Below, one piece after another: positions 1 through 7,198 of a DNA stretch of 8,179 bases; position 1 is the first letter of the stretch; every line of letters starts with the position of its first letter. Source of the stretch: Verrucomicrobia bacterium UBA1263 (GTDB lineage: Bacteria; Verrucomicrobiota; Verrucomicrobiia; Limisphaerales; UBA1412). The position numbers and the translations under genes were made by a program. A model generated the notes under the pieces. It searched no databases and was not told the DNA's origin. It saw only the letters and a list, made by a program, of their open reading frames with translations. The stretch spans positions 31,685 to 39,863 of the forward strand of contig DBVN01000013.1 in NCBI GenBank assembly GCA_002308515.1, in the 5' to 3' direction.

Positions 1-2
1 TG

Positions 3-2804
3 TTGCCCATAGGCACAGGAGCGGTCACTGCTGCGGTTGGGCAAGCCTCCAATTGGTGGGATGATACTAACTACAAAGCTTACATCCGTGCTGGATGGTA
101 TGCAATAGATGATGAGCTGGGACATTTGCCTTTTTATCAGGTGGTGTTTGTCCCGAATGACACTATTGCCTACGAGTATGAGGATCCACAGGATCCGACC
201 AGCCCGATCATTGGCTGCAAATCTTATAACCAGTTCCGTGTGGCTTTCGGCGGGGCTCCTTATGATATGCCGTTCCAGCCTTATACTCCACAGGATTATA
301 ATGCGCGTGCAGTGATCGTATATCAGTACAGCTATCAGGCAGAGGATGCGCAAAGGGGACTTTCTTATCCTCGTTATAATCAGATCATTATGGAGGATCT
401 GACCGGCTATTTCTATACTGAGATGGCGGATAACGGTTATGTGCAGGATCATGATGCTCACGGGTATATCCCGGATCGTTTCCGTGTGGACTGCCGCAAC
501 AGTACGGTCTCTTATGAAAACTTTATCTATGCCCCGTGGCGCGGTATGCCGACAGGTCAGATGGCTCTGCCTCCGTGCTATCAAGTGGATCTGAATACCG
601 GTGAACCTGTGCTGAATGAAAAGAATGAGAGAATCCCAGTATGGATACAAAAAGATGATGACCCTGCTTACACAGGTCCTTATCTCCTGAGAGTGGCTGG
701 TTCTTGTTTGAGCGGTTCTCTTACTGAACAGGATCCTGACTTCAAATGGATATGGAAGAGTGATTTAGGTCCACGTGCATATTGGCATGATGGTACTGGA
801 CTTGTTGATGTGGATTACAGTGTTTATTCCGCGAATGTGGGAGCGGACAACGCTTTCAACAAAAAAGCGCTTACGCAGCAATACGGTCTTCCTGTTCAAC
901 CGCTTATTGATACATCTGCGGCAGCCGGGCATGTCACTATTGGTGGTAATAGCAGTGTGTTAGATAATATGGTTATTGAAGCCCAGGAATCTATCTCGCT
1001 GAATATCACAAACTTGGTTTCCGCGGATAATATTGTATTGAATGCGAACTATATCAGCGCTTTCTTCTCCAAATTGAAAGAAGGGATGCCCGAAGGGACG
1101 ACCCTGAAACTGGAAGAAGTGGTAAGCCCTCAGATGACCCGCTACATGGGGGATATGGCTATGTACAGTGGTATCTATAAAGTGACTTTCAAGTTTTATA
1201 AAAATCTTGCTTACGACCGTGAAGCAGATAAAGAATTGTTCAATGGCGGCGGTGAGATTGTTCCCCCCGATGATGGCGGCGGAGAAGGTGATGAAGGCGA
1301 TGAAGGCGGTGAAGGCGGTGAAGGTGATGAAGGTGAAGATCCCGAAGATGCAGATGTAGAAATGTACTTCCATGTGGTTTACGTCAACAGCTCTGCCACG
1401 CACAGAACAGTGTATCCGAATGTGGATAACTTTGTTGTCCAGACGGAACTGCCCGCGGAAGTCAATGACACGATCGCTCTGGGCGAAGACTTCAAATTCG
1501 ATACTCCGTCCCTGACGCTGGATGGAACGATGTCCTTCCCGAAGACCGTTGTGGATACCAACTTCGTCAATGTGATGAATTTCACCAATATAGCAAACCT
1601 GGTCATGCAGGGACAGATGCGCAACAGCGGTGTGTTCACCAATACTTATAATGAATCACCGAGCATCAGCTTCTATCTGGGACAGGATCGCTCACCTCGT
1701 CTGGAGAATCTGGTCAATGAAGGTTCCTTCAGCTTCAGTGAAGTGAATTTGGATTCTGCCTATATGGCCTTTATCGATGGCGGTTCCGCGGCGGCGGCCA
1801 ATGGTGTGACCCTGACAGCGGACAAGATGCTCTTGAACGAAGCTCAGCTGAACGGTACAGTTCGCACAGAAGTCAATACCAAGGAACTGGATATCTTTGC
1901 CACGGATGTGACCGGCGGTGATCCGAACAATGGAACTTCCGGCACGATCGTGCTGAATGTGACAGACCGCATCTATGACGGTTTCAACGGTGTGACGAAC
2001 ATCATCGAGGGAAGCCCGGTAGTGCAGTACGTTCCGCAGAATGAACTGGTCGCTATGGGAGCTATCAGTATCCCGAACAAGCCGGCGGCCGGTGACCTGA
2101 TGAATACACGGATCTCGATCACGAATCCGAGGATCTCCCGCAATACCTGGTCGGGTGATGACCGCGGTGATACGCTGGACGGCTGGACAGACAATATGGC
2201 TCTGGGCGCGCTGGTGCTGAAAGGCTCCATCAGCGGCAATCAGGCACTGCGTTATGATTTCACCTCGCCGGTACCCAATGGCGCTATCTATGTGCGCGAC
2301 CTGTATCTGGGTGTGGAGACCAGTGCGACTGAAGATCTTACCTTGGATTACGGCAAGATGCTGTCCTTCAAGAATATGAAGATGTACTATGTGAACTGCT
2401 ACCAGTTAGAGCTGCTGCCTCCTCCTCCGGGCGGATCCTCCACCTCCACGAACGCGGTCTGGGTCTTGAAAGACAAGTTCCCCGGAACCAACGCGAATGT
2501 GGTGCAGACACAGAATCACCCCGACTGGGCGACTCCGATCGAGGTGCTGACGACTTCAACGATGGCATTCAGCATCCGCTTTGCCAGCGGTGTGGAGCTG
2601 TCCGCGGACGACAATCTGAGCGTGACCCCGCTGGAACTGCGCTGGATGGCCTATGCCGGTTCGACCTATAAGGTGGAAGTGGCAGACACTCTGGAAGGCG
2701 GCTGGAAGACATTCTATGTGACCGAGCCGACGGAATCCGGAGAGGTTGTTATTCCTCTGGATCCGGAAGACAGCATGAAGTTCTTCCGCCTGATCCGGGA
2801 GTAG
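3..2804 (+). CDS. Large exported beta-helix-type surface protein, 5' end missing
   Basis: The frame is open to the left edge, so the leading TTG is probably an internal Leu codon. The visible 933 residues have no membrane segment. Residues 1-300 are aromatic-rich (many Tyr, Asp, Pro) and I do not recognise them. From about residue 310 short alternating hydrophobic strands with Asn/Gly turns begin, like a right-handed beta-helix. An acidic Gly/Glu/Asp linker follows at about 415-455, then more beta-helix-like turns rich in 'N-x-G/F-T-N' to about 680. A block with W-S-G-D-D-R-G at 716-722 and 'MKMYYVN' near 795 matches, from memory, large exported proteins of Verrucomicrobiota. Residues 879-933 form a small C-terminal beta domain ending in FFRLIRE. 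I infer a secreted or cell-surface role, perhaps adhesion or glycan contact; no catalytic motif is visible. GC rises from about 40% in the first 1.25 kb to above 60% near the end. The gene stops at TAG 2802-2804 and is followed by hairpins. Confidence 0.75.
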   Translation: MPIGTGAVTAAVGQASNWWDDTNYKAYIRAGWYAIDDELGHLPFYQVVFVPNDTIAYEYEDPQDPTSPIIGCKSYNQFRVAFGGAPYDMPFQPYTPQDYNARAVIVYQYSYQAEDAQRGLSYPRYNQIIMEDLTGYFYTEMADNGYVQDHDAHGYIPDRFRVDCRNSTVSYENFIYAPWRGMPTGQMALPPCYQVDLNTGEPVLNEKNERIPVWIQKDDDPAYTGPYLLRVAGSCLSGSLTEQDPDFKWIWKSDLGPRAYWHDGTGLVDVDYSVYSANVGADNAFNKKALTQQYGLPVQPLIDTSAAAGHVTIGGNSSVLDNMVIEAQESISLNITNLVSADNIVLNANYISAFFSKLKEGMPEGTTLKLEEVVSPQMTRYMGDMAMYSGIYKVTFKFYKNLAYDREADKELFNGGGEIVPPDDGGGEGDEGDEGGEGGEGDEGEDPEDADVEMYFHVVYVNSSATHRTVYPNVDNFVVQTELPAEVNDTIALGEDFKFDTPSLTLDGTMSFPKTVVDTNFVNVMNFTNIANLVMQGQMRNSGVFTNTYNESPSISFYLGQDRSPRLENLVNEGSFSFSEVNLDSAYMAFIDGGSAAAANGVTLTADKMLLNEAQLNGTVRTEVNTKELDIFATDVTGGDPNNGTSGTIVLNVTDRIYDGFNGVTNIIEGSPVVQYVPQNELVAMGAISIPNKPAAGDLMNTRISITNPRISRNTWSGDDRGDTLDGWTDNMALGALVLKGSISGNQALRYDFTSPVPNGAIYVRDLYLGVETSATEDLTLDYGKMLSFKNMKMYYVNCYQLELLPPPPGGSSTSTNAVWVLKDKFPGTNANVVQTQNHPDWATPIEVLTTSTMAFSIRFASGVELSADDNLSVTPLELRWMAYAGSTYKVEVADTLEGGWKTFYVTEPTESGEVVIPLDPEDSMKFFRLIRE
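1284..1337 (+). repeat. Six tandem 9-bp units encoding an acidic Gly-Glu-Asp linker
   Basis: Six contiguous in-frame copies of a GAAGGYGRW unit (GAAGGTGAT, GAAGGCGAT, GAAGGCGGT twice, GAAGGTGAT, GAAGGTGAA) encode E-G-D/G/E triplets at about residues 428-445 of the exported protein. They sit inside a longer Gly/Glu/Asp/Pro-rich stretch, about 1243-1362. The run looks like a flexible, strongly negative spacer between two folded beta-rich parts. Whole-codon units mean that gain or loss of copies keeps the frame. Confidence 0.9.
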
Positions 2805-2817
2805 CAAACTGTTTTTC

Positions 2818-2833
2818 AAGCGGGATGCCGCTT
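2818..2833 (+). other. Small hairpin downstream of the exported protein gene
   Basis: AAGCGG and CCGCTT form a perfect 6-bp stem around a GATG loop, 13 bases after the stop codon at 2804. No U-run follows, so it is not a complete intrinsic terminator by itself. It lies 17 bases ahead of the strong terminator hairpin and may protect the mRNA 3' end or act in the leader of the next gene. Confidence 0.5.
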
Positions 2834-2850
2834 AGGTAATACATTTGTTG

Positions 2851-2883
2851 GGTCGGATACAAGAAATTGTATCCGGCCTTTTT
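2851..2883 (+). terminator. Rho-independent terminator of the exported protein gene
   Basis: GGTCGGATACAA pairs with TTGTATCCGGCC across a GAAA tetraloop, giving a 12-bp stem with one T-G wobble, followed directly by TTTTT at 2879-2883. The reverse strand has no T-run, so the signal acts on + transcripts only. It ends two bases before the ATG of the downstream carrier gene, so that gene needs either read-through or a promoter overlapping this hairpin. Confidence 0.88.
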
Positions 2884-2885
2884 CT

Positions 2886-3830
2886 ATGGAAGGTTTTTGG
2901 ATCATCACTGAGGCATCTGTCCCCGTCTTTCTTATGATGGGGGTAGGGTATCTGCTTTGCGCCCTGAAGCAGTTCCCCAAGGAATCCTTCAACGCCATCC
3001 TGAACATTGATGTCAAGGCATTGATCCCGTGTCTGATCGTGGATTCGATCCTGGGGAATCAGGCACTGAAGAATTTCGGGACACTGCTGTCGGCTCCCGT
3101 GTTCGGGATCTTCATGCTGCTGATGGGTCTGGGAGCGGGACTGCTGACCCGGAAGCTGGCCGGGATCCCGAAGGAGGAAGCGCTCCAGGGACGCAGTTAT
3201 ACGGTCTCGGTGGGGCTGTTCAATTACGGCTATATCCCGTTTCCGCTGGCGCTGGCGCTCTATGACCAGGAGACCGTGGGGGTGCTGTTCGTTTTCAATG
3301 TGGGGATCGAGGTCTGTGTGTGGACGATCGTTGTGGCGCTGCTGAGCGGCTACTCGCTCCTGAAAGAGTGGAAGAAGATCTTCAATATGCCGCTGCTGGC
3401 GATCGTATTTTCATTGATCCTGAATTTTGCCGGAGTGCCGCTGCCCGGAGTCCTGCGCCAGACCTGCCACGCACTGGGGCAGTGCGCTTATCCGCTGGGA
3501 CTGGTCGTCTGCGGCGGTGTCATTTACAATCTGTGCCAGAAAGAGAGCGTGCTGGATCATCTGCGCGCGCCTGTCATTGCCACGGTGATAAGATGCGGAG
3601 TGCTGCCGATCCTGACGCTGCTGATCGCAATGCTCTTCCCGTTTTCGGTGGAGCTGAAGCGGGTCATCATCCTGCAGGCGGCCATGCCGACAGCGGTTTT
3701 CGCGATGGTCCTTTCCCAGATGTTCAACGCGGATTCGGGACTGGCTTTCCGGGTCGTGCTGGTTTCCACTCTGCTCAGCGTCGTTACGACTCCGATTTGG
3801 ATCCAGATCGGCACGAAGATGCTGATGTGA
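2886..3830 (+). CDS. AEC-family (auxin efflux carrier-like) membrane transporter
   Basis: This 314-residue protein is almost wholly hydrophobic, with about ten predicted membrane helices (roughly residues 9-27, 45-57, 68-88, 105-127, 131-155, 167-184, 200-217, 227-251, 260-280, 287-310). The opening 'VPVFLMMGVGYLL' and the late block Q264-A-A-M-P268, then 'NADSGLAFRVVLVSTLLSVVTTPIW', fit the AEC family (BART superfamily), which move small organic anions or related solutes across the inner membrane. The substrate cannot be told from sequence. The length is normal for the family. ATG 2886 is chosen because later Met codons (residues 17-18) would cut into the first helix. There is no Shine-Dalgarno motif, since the bases before the ATG are the U-tract of the preceding terminator. 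GC is high and the gene converges on nrdJ. Confidence 0.85.
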   Translation: MEGFWIITEASVPVFLMMGVGYLLCALKQFPKESFNAILNIDVKALIPCLIVDSILGNQALKNFGTLLSAPVFGIFMLLMGLGAGLLTRKLAGIPKEEALQGRSYTVSVGLFNYGYIPFPLALALYDQETVGVLFVFNVGIEVCVWTIVVALLSGYSLLKEWKKIFNMPLLAIVFSLILNFAGVPLPGVLRQTCHALGQCAYPLGLVVCGGVIYNLCQKESVLDHLRAPVIATVIRCGVLPILTLLIAMLFPFSVELKRVIILQAAMPTAVFAMVLSQMFNADSGLAFRVVLVSTLLSVVTTPIWIQIGTKMLM

Positions 3831-3851
3831 TCCCTCCGTGCGGTCATTTTC

Positions 3852-3893
3852 AAAAAGAAACGGGGACCCTGTGCTGGCAGGATCCCCGTTTCT
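3852..3893 (-). terminator. Intrinsic terminator of nrdJ, between convergent genes
   Basis: AGAAACGGGGA (3856-3866) pairs perfectly with TCCCCGTTTCT (3883-3893). After one C/A mismatch an inner CCTG/CAGG stem continues around a six-base loop. On the minus strand the stem is followed by TTTT (3855-3852), giving an intrinsic terminator 37 bases past the nrdJ stop. On the plus strand only the T-rich stem arm (TTTCT) follows, so termination of the carrier transcript here would be weaker, though some bidirectional action is plausible. Confidence 0.85.
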
Positions 3894-3899
3894 GGTTAT

Positions 3900-3929
3900 G
3901 CAACAAATTGCGGCAAATCGCGGCAAATT
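3900..3929. repeat. Three tandem 10-bp repeats beside the nrdJ stop codon
   Basis: GCAACAAATT, GCGGCAAATC and GCGGCAAATT lie end to end and fit GCRRCAAATY. They fill the gap between the terminator and the nrdJ stop (complement at 3930-3932). The 10-bp period is about one helical turn. No function is evident; replication slippage is the simplest origin. Confidence 0.7.
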
Positions 3930-6900
3930 CTAGCTGCAGCCTAAGCTCTCACCGCAGTTCAGGCATTTGTAGCAGGCGCCGTTGCGCACGGTGATGTGTC
4001 CGCAGTTCGGGCAGACCGGCGCGTCCTTCTGGAAGTGCGCCACCGATTCACTCAGACTCCTGGGAGCGTGATAAACAGAGGACATTTCCGCGTTTTCCTC
4101 TTCTTTCAGGGGCAGATCGGGCACGGGGCGGTTTATGGCCTTCTTCAGCTCTTCCTGGAGGCCGGGAATGGCCAGATCCTGCTGCATCGGGCTGCCATGG
4201 TCGGCGCGGTATTCCGGGATGAAGCGCAGAGCCATCCAGCGGAAGATGTAGTCAATGATGCTGGAGGCGTTGCGGATCTCCGGATTGCTGGTAAAGCCCC
4301 ACGGTTCAAAGCGCTGGTGAGAGAATTTCTTCACGAGGTCTTCCAGAGGTACTCCGTACTGCAGGGAAATACTGGTCAGGGTCGCGATGCAGTCCATCAG
4401 GCCGCCGATGGTGGAGCCTTCCTTGGCCATGGTGATGAAAAGCTCGCCCGGCTGGCCGTTTTCGTACAGACCCACAGTCAGGTAGCCTTCGTGACCGGCG
4501 ATCTCGAACTTGTGACTGACGGCGGTGCGTGTCGCGGGCAGACGGTGGCGCACCGGTTTGTCGGCGCGTTCTTCCAGCGTCCGGATCATGGATTCCATTT
4601 CCGCGATGCGTTTGCGCAGGATGTCGTTTTCCTCCGCGGAGAGGGTCGCGTCTTGTTTGGCATCCTTGCTGGTATTGAGCGGCTGTGAGCACTTGGAGCC
4701 GTCGCGGTAGATGGCTACGCACTTGAGCCCCATCTTCCATGCCTGGACATAAGTGTCGCGGATCTGCTCCACGGTGGACTCATTGGGCATGTTGACCGTC
4801 TTGGAGATAGCGCCGCTGATGAACGGCTGGGCCGCGCCCATCATCCGCAGGTGACCCAGCGGAGAGATGCTGCGTTTGCCGCGCATCGGACGGAAGGCGC
4901 AGTCGAACACGGCGAGGTGATCGGGCTTCAGACCGGAGGCCACGATCTCGCCGGAATCCAGGCGGACATCTTCCACCGTGTCATATTTTTCGATGTGAGC
5001 CAGGATCTTCTCGATGTCTTCCTTCTTATAGTTCAGACGCTTGAGAGCGTCACCCACGGTGCGATTGGCCATCTTGAGCATACCGCCGCCGACCAGTGAT
5101 TTGTATTTGACCAGAGCGATATCCGGTTCCACGCCGGTCGTGTCGCAGTCCATCATGAAGGAAATGGTCCCCGTGGGAGCCAGCACGGTCGTCTGGGCGT
5201 TGCGGTAGCCGTATTTCTCGCCCAGAGTCAGCACGTTGTTCCATACCTTGCGGGCTTCGTCTTTCAGATACTCGAAGTCGCAGCTGGTGCGGATGTTTTC
5301 CACCGCGTCACGGTGCATGCGCATGACCTCCATCATGGAGTCGATGTTGTCCTTCTTCAGAGGTTTTTTATCAGCGGAGAAGCGCGCGTCGGCAAAGCCG
5401 GGGAACGGTCCCATGGAGGCGGCGATCTTAGCCGACTGTTCATAGCAGGCACCGGTCATGATGGCCGTGACGGCGCCGGCAAAAGCGCGGCCTTCCTCGG
5501 AGTCGTAGGGCAGACCGTAGCTCATCACGATCGAACCCAGATTGGCGTAACCCAGACCCAGCGCTCTGAAAATGTGAGAGTTTTCGGCGATCTGTTTGGT
5601 GGGATAGCTGGAATTATCCACCACGATCTCCTGCGCCGTGATGAAGATGCGCACAGCCGCTTTGAAGCGTTCCACGTCGAACTTGCCGTCCTTGTTCTTG
5701 AACTTCATCAGGTTCAGGGAAGCCAGATTGCAGGCGCTGTCATTGATAAAGAGGTATTCCGAGCAGGGATTGCTGGAGCGGATCAGATCGCTGCCTTTGC
5801 AGGTGTGCCATTTCTGGATGGCGCTGTCGAACTGGATGCCGGGATCGCCGCAGATCCAGGTGCCTTCCGCGATCTTGTAGAGCAGATGCGCCGCGTCCTT
5901 CACTTCCAGAACACGGTCGCCTTTCACGCTGCGGGTCTCCCATTTCCGGCCTTCGATGGCGGCGGTCAGGAACTCATCGGTGGCGCGCACGGAAAGGTTC
6001 TCATTCTGATACATGGCGCTGCCGTAAGCCGGACCGTTGAAGGAGCCGTCATATCCCTGCGCGATCAGTGCCCAGACCTTCTTCTCCTCGATCTGCTTGG
6101 CTTCGATAAATTCCTCGATGTCGCCGTGCCAGTCGTAGAGCGTGTTCATCTTGGCCGCGCGGCGGGTCTTGCCGCCGGATTTGACCACATTGGCCACCTG
6201 GTCATAGACCTTGAGGAAGGACATCGGGCCGCTGGGACGTCCGCCGCCGCTCAGTTTCTCCTTGCTGGAGCGGATGGGGGAGAGATCGGAACCGGTGCCG
6301 GAGCCGAATTTGAAGAGCATGGCCTCGTTGGTGGCCAGCCCCATGATGGATTCCATGTTGTCTTCCACCGACTGGATGAAGCAGGCGCTGCACTGTGGTC
6401 TTTCATACTGAGTCTTGGCGCGCTTGAACCCCCTGGTGGGGAAATCATAAGCCCAGTTGCCCAGAGCGGAGTTCTTGCCCACGCCGTACTGCTGATATAA
6501 GCCCACATTGAACCACACGGGAGAATTGAAAGCGCCGTACTGATTTACGCACAGCCAGGCCAGTTCATTGTAGAAGACTTCGCCGTCCGCCTTGGAGAAG
6601 TATTTGTCCTTCACGCCCCAGTCCGCGATCGTGCGGCAGACGCGGTGGATCATCTGACGGATGCTCTTTTCACGCTCATTGGTCTCGATATCCCCATAAA
6701 AATACTTGGAGACAACGACCTTGGTGGCGAGTTCGGACCAGAACTTGGGAACTTCTACTTTTTCCTGACGGAAGAAGACATTGCCGGAATCATCATTGAT
6801 TTCCGCGGTGCGGTAATCCCATTCGATCTCATCAAAAGGGCTTACTTTGGGTGTGCTGAATACACGATCGACTTTGAGCATCTTCCCGGAAGGCTTGAAT

Positions 6901-6950
6901 ACACGATCAGCCTTGGAAGCGCTCTTTGTTTGTGGCTTGGACTTAGACAT
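3930..6950 (-). CDS. nrdJ: Adenosylcobalamin-dependent (class II) ribonucleotide reductase
   Basis: This 1006-residue cytoplasmic enzyme reduces ribonucleotides to deoxyribonucleotides using a thiyl radical made with coenzyme B12. The catalytic N-x-C-x-E motif is N394-P-C396-S-E398, with C396 the expected thiyl site. By family pattern the reducing pair is C190 (in CSACFIQSVEDNM) and C407 (in SACNLASLNL). The A-P-T-G-T-I-S motif is at 591-597. Residues about 755-800 are a charged, coiled-coil-like linker. Residues about 805-890 match a TSCPD domain. The tail is a Cys-rich zinc-ribbon type segment (C980, C983, C993, C996, C999, C1005), which probably relays reducing equivalents. No ATP-cone or intein is apparent. 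ATG 6950 lacks a Shine-Dalgarno. M24 is an alternative start, because the first 25 residues are a Lys/Ser-rich tail with a duplicated DRVF motif. The gene is monocistronic by layout: an AT-rich leader lies upstream and a terminator downstream. Confidence 0.96.
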   Translation of the reverse strand: MSKSKPQTKSASKADRVFKPSGKMLKVDRVFSTPKVSPFDEIEWDYRTAEINDDSGNVFFRQEKVEVPKFWSELATKVVVSKYFYGDIETNEREKSIRQMIHRVCRTIADWGVKDKYFSKADGEVFYNELAWLCVNQYGAFNSPVWFNVGLYQQYGVGKNSALGNWAYDFPTRGFKRAKTQYERPQCSACFIQSVEDNMESIMGLATNEAMLFKFGSGTGSDLSPIRSSKEKLSGGGRPSGPMSFLKVYDQVANVVKSGGKTRRAAKMNTLYDWHGDIEEFIEAKQIEEKKVWALIAQGYDGSFNGPAYGSAMYQNENLSVRATDEFLTAAIEGRKWETRSVKGDRVLEVKDAAHLLYKIAEGTWICGDPGIQFDSAIQKWHTCKGSDLIRSSNPCSEYLFINDSACNLASLNLMKFKNKDGKFDVERFKAAVRIFITAQEIVVDNSSYPTKQIAENSHIFRALGLGYANLGSIVMSYGLPYDSEEGRAFAGAVTAIMTGACYEQSAKIAASMGPFPGFADARFSADKKPLKKDNIDSMMEVMRMHRDAVENIRTSCDFEYLKDEARKVWNNVLTLGEKYGYRNAQTTVLAPTGTISFMMDCDTTGVEPDIALVKYKSLVGGGMLKMANRTVGDALKRLNYKKEDIEKILAHIEKYDTVEDVRLDSGEIVASGLKPDHLAVFDCAFRPMRGKRSISPLGHLRMMGAAQPFISGAISKTVNMPNESTVEQIRDTYVQAWKMGLKCVAIYRDGSKCSQPLNTSKDAKQDATLSAEENDILRKRIAEMESMIRTLEERADKPVRHRLPATRTAVSHKFEIAGHEGYLTVGLYENGQPGELFITMAKEGSTIGGLMDCIATLTSISLQYGVPLEDLVKKFSHQRFEPWGFTSNPEIRNASSIIDYIFRWMALRFIPEYRADHGSPMQQDLAIPGLQEELKKAINRPVPDLPLKEEENAEMSSVYHAPRSLSESVAHFQKDAPVCPNCGHITVRNGACYKCLNCGESLGCS

Positions 6951-7030
6951 TTTTGCAGAAATGCAGTTTGTTTATAAGTAAAAACGATTTATAATGAACA
7001 AGTTAGAGTTGCTTATCGAGAAAAAATCCC

Positions 7031-7077
7031 GAAGCAAGCATACTACAGACAGTAGTGCTGGACAAAAGCATACAACA
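7031..7077. repeat. Direct repeat pair, exactly 30 bp apart, upstream of nrdJ
   Basis: The 17-mers starting at 7031 and 7061 match at 13 positions and share a perfect AAGCATAC core (7036-7043 and 7066-7073) followed by [T/A]ACA. The 30-bp offset is near three helical turns, so a protein could bind both on one face of the DNA. A small ACTAC/GTAGT inverted repeat (7042-7056, five-base gap) overlaps the first copy. These could be operator sites for nrdJ. The spacing resembles paired NrdR boxes, but the sequence is not the palindromic NrdR consensus. Confidence 0.4.
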
Positions 7078-7098
7078 ACATTCAGTAGATGCAAAGAG

Positions 7099-7163
7099 TT
7101 TTTATCCCTGAAAAATATCCTCCGGCACTAACCCATTCAGAGTGAAGGGAAGAGGGATAAAAA
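7099..7163 (-). promoter_or_regulatory. Nested stem structure in the nrdJ leader, possible cis-acting RNA
   Basis: On the minus strand TTTTTATCCCT (7163-7153) and AGGGATAAAAA (7109-7099) are perfect 11-bp inverted repeats. Between them CTTCC (7152-7148) can pair with GGAGG (7123-7119, one U-G wobble) and CACT (7144-7141) with AGTG (7129-7126), leaving an 11-base loop. The stems nest in order, as in a single long structured RNA with an asymmetric bulge. No U-run follows, so this is not a terminator. It would form only if transcription starts upstream, for example by read-through from the protease gene. Confidence 0.35.
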
Positions 7164-7182
7164 AATTTTTTCAGAAAATTTT
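7159..7182 (-). terminator. Weak A/U-only hairpin after the site-2 protease gene
   Basis: On the minus strand AAAATTTT (7182-7175) and AAAATTTT (7169-7162) can form an 8-bp, all A-T stem around CTGAA, followed by a short T-run (7161-7159), 16 bases after the protease stop codon. The stem has no G-C pair, so it would terminate poorly, if at all. Simple AT-richness near a promoter is an equally good reading. Confidence 0.25.
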
Positions 7183-7198
7183 AGTCTGGACTTTCTGC

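Larger units (their letters stand above)
6951..7198 (-). promoter_or_regulatory. AT-rich nrdJ leader and promoter region
   Basis: This 248-bp gap between the site-2 protease gene and nrdJ, both on the minus strand, is AT-rich (17 GC in 60 bases at 6961-7020), unlike the flanking genes. Its length suits a promoter plus regulatory sites for nrdJ. It holds a weak hairpin beside the protease stop, a nested inverted-repeat structure, and a 30-bp-spaced direct repeat, listed separately. One possible sigma-70-like pair on the minus strand is TTGTTC (6996-7001 complement) and TTATAA (6972-6977) with an 18-base spacer. This is a weak match. I found neither a clear B12 box nor a palindromic NrdR box. 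Confidence 0.5.

Noticed and set aside
3..5. TTG at the window edge as a true start of the exported protein
   Set aside because: No signal peptide follows, and the frame is open right to the edge, so an internal Leu codon in a truncated gene is more likely.
960..1403. Minus-strand frame opposite the acidic repeat, with a Phe/Ile/Thr-rich repetitive product
   Set aside because: The apparent repeats (TFTAFTAFIAF-like) are simply the reverse reading of the GAAGGYGRW units in the sense gene.
3320..3994. Open frame on the plus strand overlapping the carrier gene and the end of nrdJ
   Set aside because: It overlaps the AEC gene in another frame, runs through the terminator and into nrdJ, and gives an Arg-rich low-order peptide.
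5313..6500. Long open frame (395 codons) on the plus strand opposite nrdJ
   Set aside because: It lies antisense to a certain gene in a GC-rich region, where stop codons are rare in the mirrored frame. The protein is His/Gly/Ala-rich with no domain pattern.
7031..7077. Paired NrdR boxes
   Set aside because: The 30-bp spacing fits, but the sites are direct repeats with an AAGCATAC core, not palindromes of the ACACWATATWTTGTGT type.
6951..7198. Cobalamin riboswitch upstream of the B12-dependent nrdJ
   Set aside because: I looked for a B12 box and its partner conserved stretches on the minus strand and found no convincing match; GTGCCGGAGG is only superficially similar.
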